NCBI RefSeq assembly: GCF_003003035.1
Contig: NZ_PVTS01000007.1
Coordinates: 124,001-188,000 of the forward strand
From: Marinilabilia salmonicolor
Lineage (GTDB): Bacteria > Bacteroidota > Bacteroidia > Bacteroidales > Marinilabiliaceae
Length of the DNA stretch: 64,000 nt
Direction of reading: 5' to 3'
The translations under genes and the position numbers were made by a program. Below, piece by piece: positions 36,092-43,537 of the stretch (positions are counted from its first letter, which is position 1; every line of letters begins with the position of its first letter). Under the pieces are notes generated by a model that saw only the letters and a list, made by a program, of their open reading frames with translations, was not told the DNA's origin and did not search any database.

Positions 36092-38350
36092 ATGGAAACA
36101 ATTTATTTAGTACTCGTAGGCGTTTTATTTTTGCTTGCTATCTCCGACCTTGTGGTGGGTGTCAGCAACGACGCCGTAAACTTCCTGAACTCGGCAATAG
36201 GAGCTAAAGTTGCCTCTTTCAGAACAATCATGATTATCGCTGCACTCGGTGTTTTTATTGGTGCCAGTTTTTCAGGAGGGATGATGGAAGTTGCCCGGAA
36301 AGGAATTTTCAATCCCCAGTACTTCACATTCGAGAACATCATGATCATTTTCATGGCTGTTATGATTACGGATGTTATTTTGCTGGATTTGTTCAACACT
36401 TTCGGCCTTCCCACTTCCACTACCGTTTCAATTGTATTTGAACTACTTGGAGCTGCCATTGGTGTTGCACTCATCAAATCGATGAACAATCCGGAGATGA
36501 TGCTGAGTGAATACATCAATTCAGCCAAGGCATTGGCCATTATTTCCGGAATCTTGCTGTCGGTGGTGGTATCATTCACTGTCGGAATGGTAGTTCAATA
36601 CATTGCCCGGATATTATTCTCTTTCAATTTTAAAAAGAGAATTAAGTATTTTGGTGGTATCTGGGGTGGAATAGCCATTACTGCTATCACCTACTTTTTG
36701 ATTATCAAAGGAGCCAAAGGCGCCGCCTTTATGTCAGAAAATGTCCAGACATGGATTGCTGAGAATGACAAGCTCATTATTGTATATAGTCTTATTTTCT
36801 GGACTGTAATTCTTCAGGGCTTCTATTGGTTGTTCAAGGTAAACATTCTCAAATTTACTGTGCTGGCCGGAACATTTGCCCTTGCAATGGCTTTTGCCGG
36901 CAACGATCTTGTAAATTTCATCGGTGTACCTCTGGCCGGATTTGAAGCTTTTAAAAACTTTATGGCAGACGGAGGAACCAATCAGGATATGTTAATGACC
37001 TCTTTGGCAGGTAAGGTTAAAACAGACTCTTATCTGTTGGTTATTGCAGGTCTGATAATGGTTGTTACACTCTGGACTTCCAAAAAGGCCAAAAAAGTTG
37101 TAAAGACCTCTTTGGATCTGGGACGTCAGTCTGAAGGAGAAGAACGGTTTGGTTCATCGTTTTTTGCCCGTTCTATTGTTCGCGGAAGTATTGCAGTTTC
37201 GAACTCAGTCAATAAGTTGATTCCTGCCAGGGTAAATAATTTCCTGAATAGGCAATTCGACAGCTCAATCTATGAGGAGGAACGTCAAAAAGTCAAAAAA
37301 GACGAAGCTGCATCCTTCGATATGATCAGAGCCTCTGTCAACCTGGTTGTTGCCAGTATTCTTATTGCTTTTGCCACATCATTAAAACTGCCGTTATCCA
37401 CCACCTATGTAACTTTTATGGTGGCAATGGGTAGTTCACTGTCCGATCGGGCATGGGGACGTGAAAGTGCGGTATATAGAATCACCGGTGTGGTTTCGGT
37501 TATTGGCGGATGGTTCTTTACTGCATTTTCTGCAGCTACTGTAGCCTTCATTTTTGCCAACCTGATGATGTTTGGCGGTATCTACGCCATTGTTGCTCTT
37601 GTTGGACTGGCTGCATTTATGGTTTATCGGACACACGTTATTTCGAAAAAGCAGGAGACTGAATCCAAAACTTACGGGGAACTTGAAATAGAAGAGGTAG
37701 ATGGTGAGATACTTTCCGAAAAGGTACTGGAGAAATGCCGCACAAGTGTTTCCAAGGTGTTGAGGGAAATTTCAGGAAACTATGGCGATACGCTTCACTA
37801 TTTTGAGGCTGAAGACCGTAAACATTTAAAGGAAACAACTAAAGAAGTTTCTTCACTCAATAAGAAAATAAAGAAACTCAAATCAAACATATACAATACT
37901 GTTCGCAAATTGCAGGAAGAATCCATCGATTCGGGCTTATATTACGTACAGGTAATAGATTATCTGAGAGAAACTACTCACACGCTTACCTTTATTACCA
38001 ATCCCTGTTTTGAGCATCTGGATAACAATCATAAGGTCTTTACTGAGACTCAGTTAGAGGAAATCAACATCATGGAGAGTAAGGTACGTTCATTGCTTAC
38101 CAAATCTATCAACATGATTGACCAGTCTGATTTCACTCACCTTCAGGATCTTATTGAAGAACAGGGAAAACTGATTGAGCTCATCAAAAATTTCCGAAAA
38201 AAGCAGTTGAAGCGCATAAAGAAGGAAAAAGCAGGTACAAAGATCAGTATGCTCTATCTTTCTGTATTACATGAAACACAAAATATGCTTCTTCATCTGA
38301 TTAATTTGTTGAAAGCACAGCGAGATTTTGTGGCTTCTCATAAAAAATAG
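36092..38350 (+). CDS. PiT-family inorganic phosphate transporter with C-terminal PhoU-like domain
   Basis: 752 aa. Two PiT half-signatures are present: VGVSNDAVNFLNSAIGA near the N-terminus and FAGNDLVNFIGVPLAGF around 270. The STTVSIVFELLGA and LPLSTTYVTFMVAMG segments also fit. About twelve membrane helices are interrupted by a soluble loop (about 340-405). Residues ~535-752 form a helical PhoU-like domain with long amphipathic helices. PiT proteins move metal-phosphate with H+ or Na+; the fused domain is likely regulatory. First gene after the Pho-box-like site, with a terminator after it. Confidence 0.9.
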   Translation: METIYLVLVGVLFLLAISDLVVGVSNDAVNFLNSAIGAKVASFRTIMIIAALGVFIGASFSGGMMEVARKGIFNPQYFTFENIMIIFMAVMITDVILLDLFNTFGLPTSTTVSIVFELLGAAIGVALIKSMNNPEMMLSEYINSAKALAIISGILLSVVVSFTVGMVVQYIARILFSFNFKKRIKYFGGIWGGIAITAITYFLIIKGAKGAAFMSENVQTWIAENDKLIIVYSLIFWTVILQGFYWLFKVNILKFTVLAGTFALAMAFAGNDLVNFIGVPLAGFEAFKNFMADGGTNQDMLMTSLAGKVKTDSYLLVIAGLIMVVTLWTSKKAKKVVKTSLDLGRQSEGEERFGSSFFARSIVRGSIAVSNSVNKLIPARVNNFLNRQFDSSIYEEERQKVKKDEAASFDMIRASVNLVVASILIAFATSLKLPLSTTYVTFMVAMGSSLSDRAWGRESAVYRITGVVSVIGGWFFTAFSAATVAFIFANLMMFGGIYAIVALVGLAAFMVYRTHVISKKQETESKTYGELEIEEVDGEILSEKVLEKCRTSVSKVLREISGNYGDTLHYFEAEDRKHLKETTKEVSSLNKKIKKLKSNIYNTVRKLQEESIDSGLYYVQVIDYLRETTHTLTFITNPCFEHLDNNHKVFTETQLEEINIMESKVRSLLTKSINMIDQSDFTHLQDLIEEQGKLIELIKNFRKKQLKRIKKEKAGTKISMLYLSVLHETQNMLLHLINLLKAQRDFVASHKK

Positions 38351-38363
38351 TCTGATTCATTAC

Positions 38364-38399
38364 AAAAGGAGCATATTTACACAGGGTATGCTCCTTTTT
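38364..38399 (+). terminator. Terminator after the PiT gene
   Basis: AAAGGAGCATA and TATGCTCCTTT around TTTACACAGGG, followed by further T. Read-through or a separate promoter must supply the porin gene. Confidence 0.75.
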
Positions 38400-38423
38400 C
38401 ACTTATCTTAAATTGTTGGAAGA

Positions 38424-39434
38424 ATGTTCTCATTAAAACGAATGGTCTTTTTCCTTTTTGTGAGTATTGGCACGGTGTCTCCCGTCCTTGCTCAGGAAGG
38501 GGAAGCCAAAGACTTTGAACCCTCGGGAGAGGTTTTCGGAAAGATATTTACCAATTTCAATACTTCGCTGTCAGGGCCCGATCAGCAAACAGCTTTTGAA
38601 GTCAGACGTGCCTACCTTGGGTATGAATATCAGATTTCAAAAGAGTTCTCGGCTGAAGTAAAAATAGACATCGGTTCCCCAAATGATGCTTCACAGTACT
38701 CATTATTGCGTCGTTTTGGTTATTTTAAGACGGCCATGGTGCAATACACCCCTTTCGATTTCCTTCAGGTTACCTTCGGCCTTCAGGATGCCACCCAGTT
38801 TAAACTTCAGGACAAATTCTGGAAACGCCGCTACATCAATGAATCACTGATGGGAGCATACAAATATGGTTCCAGTGCAGACATCGGAGCAAAAGTTGCC
38901 TACCTCACCGATTTGGTGGATGTTGATTTTGCTTTGTTTAATGGCGAAGGTTACTCCAGTTTGCAGAACGACAATACATTTAAAGCGGCACTTGGGGCAA
39001 CATTCAGGCCTTTGGACGGACTTATTACCCGTTTATACGGTGATTTCTCAAGTAAGCAGGTCAATCAGGGAACCGGCTCTTTATTTGCCGGTTACCGTCA
39101 CGATCTTTTTTCGATAGGTGGTGAATATGCACTGCATTTTAATCGCAGTTTTCAGGATGATCATAACATCGACGGTTTCTCCATACTTGGCGATGTTAAA
39201 ATACTTCCCAAAACATGGGTTTTTGGACGGTTTGATAAAATTGAGTCCAACATCCCTGATGGTGAAACAGTGCCCTGGAATTTGTCGAAGGACGAAACCG
39301 CTGTAACTGCAGGTATTGAATATATTCCTATTAAAGCCATAAAGATTGCAGCCAACTATCAGGATCATTATCCTGCAGCCAGTAACCTGGATGCAGTCTC
39401 TGCTTTTTACCTCAACATTGAAGCATCTTTTTAA
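38424..39434 (+). CDS. Outer-membrane porin, OprP/OprO-like (phosphate context)
   Basis: 336 aa with a signal peptide (cleavage near VLAQEG). The mature chain alternates beta-strand patterns and ends in F (NIEASF), as outer membrane beta-barrels do. Strands such as AFEVRRAYLGYEYQISKEFS and the FGLQDATQF region resemble phosphate-selective porins O and P. Its position after the PiT gene supports phosphate uptake across the outer membrane. Selectivity is inferred from context. Confidence 0.75.
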   Translation: MFSLKRMVFFLFVSIGTVSPVLAQEGEAKDFEPSGEVFGKIFTNFNTSLSGPDQQTAFEVRRAYLGYEYQISKEFSAEVKIDIGSPNDASQYSLLRRFGYFKTAMVQYTPFDFLQVTFGLQDATQFKLQDKFWKRRYINESLMGAYKYGSSADIGAKVAYLTDLVDVDFALFNGEGYSSLQNDNTFKAALGATFRPLDGLITRLYGDFSSKQVNQGTGSLFAGYRHDLFSIGGEYALHFNRSFQDDHNIDGFSILGDVKILPKTWVFGRFDKIESNIPDGETVPWNLSKDETAVTAGIEYIPIKAIKIAANYQDHYPAASNLDAVSAFYLNIEASF

Positions 39435-39445
39435 AAGAAAACAGT

Positions 39446-39510
39446 ATGAAGCGAGCATGCAAAAAAGGATTGCGAGTTCCATCCGACCCCAATAATTAAA
39501 TTTTATACTA
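39446..39510 (+). repeat. ATG-phased tandem repeat, unit 1 (short)
   Basis: A 65-bp unit with an internal deletion relative to its neighbour. It starts ATGAAGCGAGCATG, keeps the core TGCGAGTTCCATCCGACC and ends TTTTATACTA before the next unit. The short frame in it (MKRACK..., 17 codons) differs from those in the other units after codon 4. Confidence 0.7.
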
Positions 39511-39603
39511 ATGAAACGAGCATGGCAACGATTGCCTCAAAAGAACATGTGTAAATTCTTGCAGGCGAGTTCCATCCGACCTTAATTACTAAATTTTATA
39601 CGG
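39511..39603 (+). repeat. ATG-phased tandem repeat, unit 2
   Basis: A 93-bp unit. It starts ATGAAACGAGCATGGCAACG, has a small hairpin GGCAA-CGA-TTGCC, the core GCGAGTTCCATCCGACC, and ends AAATTTTATACGG immediately before the ATGAAA of the beta-helix lipoprotein gene. A 24-codon frame (MKRAWQ...) with stop lies within it. Close relatives occur at 57415 and 57511. Confidence 0.8.
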
Positions 39604-40956
39604 ATGAAAAAAAATAATTTTCTGGCAGTTTTCATCGGAATTGTTTTTCTGACAGGCATTCATTCCTGTCGGGAGTCAGAGTATATCCTTCCCGGTGAAT
39701 TTACTGTCATTTCAGATAACGGAGGTGGTACCGGCACAACAACCTGGAAAGCGGATCAAAAATATTTATTGGATGGCATTGTTTATGTAAATGAAGGCCA
39801 GACATTGACCATTGAGCCCGGGACGGTCATCAGAGCCAAAACAGGCCAGGAAGAAAACGCCAGTGCATTGGTTGTAGCCCGCGGAGCCGAAATTATTGCC
39901 GAAGGAACCCCTGATGCACCCATCGTCTTCACAGTTGAAGGAGACGATTTGCAAGGATCTGTCCCGGCTGAAGCCAATGGCCTTTGGGGAGGTGTTATTG
40001 TTCTGGGAGATGCACCGGTAAACACTGTCTCCGGTGAACAGATGATGGAAGGAATACCTTTTGAGGATCCCCGGGGAATGTATGGCGGCACCAATGCCAA
40101 TGACAATTCCGGAGTGCTCAAATACGTCTCCATTCGTCATGGCGGCACTCAATTAAGTCAAGGCAACGAAATCAACGGGCTCACACTTGGAGGTGTTGGT
40201 GATCAAACTACCCTTGAATATGTTGAAGTCATCTCCAACCGCGATGATGGATTTGAGTTTTTCGGCGGAACAGTAAACGGACGATATCTGCTTGCTGGGT
40301 TTTGTGGAGATGATGCCTTTGATTTCGACCTGGGATATACCGGGAGTTGTCAGTTTATTGTGGGACTTCAGGCCGGATCTGCAGGTGATTTACTGGTGGA
40401 GTTAAGCGATAATGAAGGAACCCCTGCCACCCGCCCCCATATCACAAACGGAACATTTATCGGTCGCGGAATGGATGAAAACGGACAAGCAGCAAGCTTT
40501 GACAACAGTTCGGCAGGGATCATCTCCAATTCGCTTTTCCTGCATCAGAAACAGGGTATCTTTATTGAATATTCAGGCGACCAACTGGATAGCTATCAAC
40601 AGTTTCTTGATGGAAAGATAAAAATTCTTAATAATGCCTTTTACATGACCGGAAACAATTCGGCATTAAATATCCTGAGCGTTTATTCCCTGAATTTTGA
40701 AGACGTTACCGAACAGGATGAACTTGTTTCGCAACATTTTGAAGCAGGAAACAATTTGTTAGAAAATCCACAAATTGATTACAACCCCCAGGAGATAAGT
40801 CGGATGAATCTGATTCCTGAAAACCTTATACCCGGTGAATTGTATGTCACTACCAACCCATGGTTTCAGAATGCTAATTTTAAAGGTGCCCTGGGACAGA
40901 TAAACTGGTTGAAACGATGGAGCTTTCTTGACCTGGAAGGTCTTTTAAAAGAGTAA
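39604..40956 (+). CDS. Right-handed beta-helix surface lipoprotein of the phosphate module
   Basis: 450 aa. The leader ends in a lipobox-like TGIHSC (Cys22). The mature protein has parallel-beta-helix character: YVNEGQTLTIEPGTVIRAK, GAEIIAEGTPDAPIVFT, then GLWGGVIVLGDAPVNT and a series of short strand/turn repeats. Proteins of this type are common in Bacteroidota and often lie beside porins; no enzymatic motif is visible. Its start codon is in register with the preceding tandem repeat units, so repeat unit 2 forms its 5' leader. A strong terminator follows. Confidence 0.75.
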   Translation: MKKNNFLAVFIGIVFLTGIHSCRESEYILPGEFTVISDNGGGTGTTTWKADQKYLLDGIVYVNEGQTLTIEPGTVIRAKTGQEENASALVVARGAEIIAEGTPDAPIVFTVEGDDLQGSVPAEANGLWGGVIVLGDAPVNTVSGEQMMEGIPFEDPRGMYGGTNANDNSGVLKYVSIRHGGTQLSQGNEINGLTLGGVGDQTTLEYVEVISNRDDGFEFFGGTVNGRYLLAGFCGDDAFDFDLGYTGSCQFIVGLQAGSAGDLLVELSDNEGTPATRPHITNGTFIGRGMDENGQAASFDNSSAGIISNSLFLHQKQGIFIEYSGDQLDSYQQFLDGKIKILNNAFYMTGNNSALNILSVYSLNFEDVTEQDELVSQHFEAGNNLLENPQIDYNPQEISRMNLIPENLIPGELYVTTNPWFQNANFKGALGQINWLKRWSFLDLEGLLKE

Positions 40957-40970
40957 AAGTTTTGGGCAAA

Positions 40971-41009
40971 AAAAAGCACCGACAGAAAATATTTTGTCGG
41001 TGCTTTTTA
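40971..41009 (+). terminator. Terminator of the phosphate module
   Basis: AAAAGCACCGACA pairs with TGTCGGTGCTTTT, followed by T. It starts about 14 bp after the stop of the beta-helix lipoprotein gene. Confidence 0.85.
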
Positions 41010-41072
41010 TATTTTTGGGGTTTTGTCTATTTGGTGTCCTTCTATGAATTAAGCAAAATTTGTTAATAGTCA

Positions 41073-41197
41073 AGTGTTTATCAAGAAAGTGCCAGTTTCA
41101 AGGCTTGCGAAGCCCGAAAATACGCAGTTTACTTAAGTAAATGAGAAATTTTCAGGCAAGCGTAACGCAGAAAATGGTACTTTATGGACAAACACTA
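41073..41197. repeat. MITE-like dispersed repeat, copy B
   Basis: About 125 bp. The right end, read inward on the minus strand, is TAGTGTTTGTCCATAAAGT; the left end is AAGTGTTTATCAAGAAAGT, so the termini are imperfect inverted repeats of ~20 bp. The centre is the palindrome TTTACTTAAGTAAA flanked by GCTTGC/GCAAGC arms, allowing the whole element to fold into one long hairpin. It is about 80% like copy C in reverse orientation. Its outermost TAG is the stop codon of the LytTR gene. Confidence 0.75.
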
Positions 41198-41908
41198 TTT
41201 GGATATCAGATTGATATCATTCATCAGCTTATCACGATATGACTTTCCGATTGGAATCACTTTGGTACCACTATCTGTTTTAATCACAACAGAATTATCT
41301 TCAATAACTTTTATTTTGCTGAAATTTACAATGAATGATCGGTGAATCCGCATGAATTTATCTGCCGGCATTTTGTCGGCAATTGATTTCATGGTGAAAT
41401 GGATGGTATATTTATCATTGAAAGTGTTCAGAACCACATAATTCTCAAGAGCTTCAATCCACAAAATATCATCATATTTGATACGCACCAGAGAACCATT
41501 GTTTTTAATGAAAATCTCGGTACTCTCCTTTACAGGACTTTCTTTCTTGTCAAAACGTTCACGGGCCCTATTCACGGCCTTAATAAAACGGCCAAACTGA
41601 ACCGGCTTCAGCAAATAATCCGTAACGTCATACTCATACGACTCTAAAGCGTACTTTTCCTGGGAAGAGTAAATAACTACCTGAGGAATAATATCCAGAG
41701 ATTCCAAAAACTCGATACCTGACATTTCAGGCATTTCAATATCCAGAAATATCAGATCTACTTTCTCAGCATCCGGTTGGTTCAACGAATTTATTGCCTC
41801 AACTGCACTGGAATATGAGCCGGTAAGATGTAATCCTTCGGTACGGCCAACAAATTCCTCAATTATTTTTATTGACAGCTTGTCGTCATCAATAATGATA
41901 CAATTCAT
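41195..41908 (-). CDS. LytTR-family response regulator
   Basis: 237 aa: receiver domain (1-115) with DDDKLS near the start, phospho-acceptor in LIFLDIEMPEMSG and K in YLLKPVQ, then LytTR domain (about 135-235) with IEALENYVVL and FMRIHRSFIVNF. No kinase gene is adjacent. The stop codon TAG is contributed by the end of the MITE-like repeat, so the original C-terminus may have been different by a few residues. It has its own promoter 25 bp upstream. Confidence 0.92.
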   Translation of the reverse strand: MNCIIIDDDKLSIKIIEEFVGRTEGLHLTGSYSSAVEAINSLNQPDAEKVDLIFLDIEMPEMSGIEFLESLDIIPQVVIYSSQEKYALESYEYDVTDYLLKPVQFGRFIKAVNRARERFDKKESPVKESTEIFIKNNGSLVRIKYDDILWIEALENYVVLNTFNDKYTIHFTMKSIADKMPADKFMRIHRSFIVNFSKIKVIEDNSVVIKTDSGTKVIPIGKSYRDKLMNDINLISK

Positions 41909-41932
41909 AGATAGAGATTTTGGTCAAAAATA

Positions 41933-41963
41933 CAAAAATATACTCAAATTATGCCACTGCAAC
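41933..41963 (-). promoter_or_regulatory. Promoter of the LytTR gene
   Basis: On the minus strand GTTG, 19 bases, then TATTTTTG; a second overlapping TATTTTTG is at 41925-41932. Predicted leader about 18 nt. Confidence 0.6.
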
Positions 41964-41998
41964 GCGATGAAATTAATGAATAAATGGTAGAATAATTT

Positions 41999-42688
41999 TT
42001 ATTCAACATCACGACTTAATCTTGTCAAAAAATCTTTTTCAATGATATCCACACGTTTAACAGACTTTCTGATCCAATCGAGTAAAATTCGGTTATACTT
42101 ATCTTCACTTAGTTTTCGGTTAACAATATTCTTACGGATTTGCTCTGTAAAATGTTGCAACATAATTGCAGCTGCAACGGATATATTTAAACTTTCTGTA
42201 AATCCCACCATAGGAATGGTCACAAAATGGTCGGCCATTTTTCTGACTTCCCCGGAAACACCGGTCTTTTCGCCTCCGAATACTAGTGAAAACGGGCCAT
42301 TATGGACATCAAAAGAATGAAGTGACTCCGCTTTCCTGTCCGGAACAGTAGCAACAATTCTGTATCCCTGATTTTTTAAATCTAACAAAGCACGGGTGGT
42401 ATTGTTTTTCCCCACTTCGTGATATCGGTGCAGGGTTAGCCACTTGGACGCCCCGAGAGCAACATCGGGGTTGACATTATAGGTGTGTCGGTTCTCTAAA
42501 ATGTGAACATCCTGAACACCAAAACAGTCACAACTCCGTAATACAGCACTGGCATTGTGCGGATGAAAAATATCTTCCAGTACAACGGTGATATAATCGG
42601 TGCGTTCTTCCAATACACTTTTGAAAAGTTCCAGTCTGGAGGAAGTCACAAATTGAGAAAGAAATTCTATTAATACCTTTTCCATCAT
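41999..42688 (-). CDS. trmH: tRNA (guanosine-18-2'-O)-methyltransferase
   Basis: 229 aa, the length of TrmH. SPOUT fold: the N-terminal HNASAVLRSCDCFGVQDVHI, then the SAM-knot motifs PFSLVFGGEKTGVS and FVTIPMVGFTESLNISVAAA, and a basic C-terminal extension typical of TrmH rather than TrmL or RlmB. It should 2'-O-methylate G18 in the D loop of tRNAs. It follows hup with a terminator between them. Confidence 0.92.
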   Translation of the reverse strand: MMEKVLIEFLSQFVTSSRLELFKSVLEERTDYITVVLEDIFHPHNASAVLRSCDCFGVQDVHILENRHTYNVNPDVALGASKWLTLHRYHEVGKNNTTRALLDLKNQGYRIVATVPDRKAESLHSFDVHNGPFSLVFGGEKTGVSGEVRKMADHFVTIPMVGFTESLNISVAAAIMLQHFTEQIRKNIVNRKLSEDKYNRILLDWIRKSVKRVDIIEKDFLTRLSRDVE

Positions 42689-42691
42689 ACC

Positions 42692-42730
42692 ACATAAAAA
42701 AGGGGTATCTCACAATATGAAACACCCCCT
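42692..42730 (-). terminator. hup terminator
   Basis: On the minus strand GGGGTGTTTC pairs with GAGATACCCC (two mismatches), followed by TTTTTT, about 26 bp after the hup stop. Confidence 0.7.
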
Positions 42731-42755
42731 TCTTTTTCGTTTGACCAAAAAAGAA

Positions 42756-43028
42756 TTAGTTTACAGCATCAGTCAATTCACTTCCAGCTTTAAACTTAAC
42801 AACTTTCTTGGCAGGAATTTGAATTTCCTTACCGGTTTGAGGATTACGTCCTGTACGGGCACTTCTTTCAGAGATAGAGAAAGAACCAAATCCAACAAGT
42901 GCAATCCGGTCACCTTTTTTCAATGCATCACCGGTTACTTTAATAAAACCATCGAGTGCTTTTTTAGCATCTGCTTTAGTCAATCCTGATTCACCAGCGA
43001 TTGCTTCAATTAATTGAGCTTTGTTCAT
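42756..43028 (-). CDS. hup: HU-family DNA-binding protein
   Basis: 90 aa, the standard HU length. MNKAQLIEAIA at the start, the helical dimer core, GFGSFSISERSARTGRNPQT with the arm signature, then the beta-arm IPAKKVVKFKAG. HU bends and compacts DNA as part of the nucleoid. It is expressed from a perfect-consensus promoter, in keeping with an abundant protein. Confidence 0.97.
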   Translation of the reverse strand: MNKAQLIEAIAGESGLTKADAKKALDGFIKVTGDALKKGDRIALVGFGSFSISERSARTGRNPQTGKEIQIPAKKVVKFKAGSELTDAVN

Positions 43029-43080
43029 AATAAAATTTAATTTTTAGGGTTAAAAACTAAGTTTCCCATTCTTCTTTCCA

Positions 43081-43111
43081 CAAATATAGACGGTTTTTGG
43101 TGTTTACCAAA
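43081..43111 (-). promoter_or_regulatory. hup promoter
   Basis: On the minus strand TTTG, exactly 19 bases, then TATATTTG: a full match to the Bacteroidota consensus. Predicted leader about 45 nt. Confidence 0.8.
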
Positions 43112-43387
43112 TTCCAGCGACTAAAAAATGCTTGAAAATGCGTTTTTTTTTGAACAAAGTTAAATTTTCGTACTTGAATGACTCTTTTTTCGCAAATCAG
43201 TGGTGGTGCTCCATGAGCGAATATCACCTCTAAATTTTTATTATCTAAAATATAATTATGATTACAATTTATGGTTAATTTTTGTTTAAAACAATATTAA
43301 GCGTAACGGAAAAATATCGAGAACTAAACACAATCCCAGTTCGCAAAACTCGTAACTCATTCATTTACTGCCCATTTACCCAGCCTT

Positions 43388-43537
43388 ATGCAACAACACA
43401 CAACCACAAAATCTCATAAAGCAGTGCATTTAGTTACTGTAGAAGGAAGCAATAAACCTTACGGCAGTTGGGCTCACATAAAATATGAACTGGTATTTGG
43501 GGATTGCACTTCTATTTTAAGGACATCTCATCATTGA
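43388..43537 (+). CDS. Possible small protein (49 aa) of unknown function
   Basis: ATG 43388 opens a 49-codon frame (MQQHTTTKSHKAV...) with the phrase EGSNKPYGSWAHIKYEL and stop at 43535-43537. It overlaps the 3' end of the antisense LtaS-like gene by 26 bp. Its amino-acid composition looks protein-like and the surrounding 43112-43511 region has no other gene, but there is no promoter or ribosome site I can support. It could be a real small protein or the 5' remnant of a lost gene. Confidence 0.3.
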   Translation: MQQHTTTKSHKAVHLVTVEGSNKPYGSWAHIKYELVFGDCTSILRTSHH

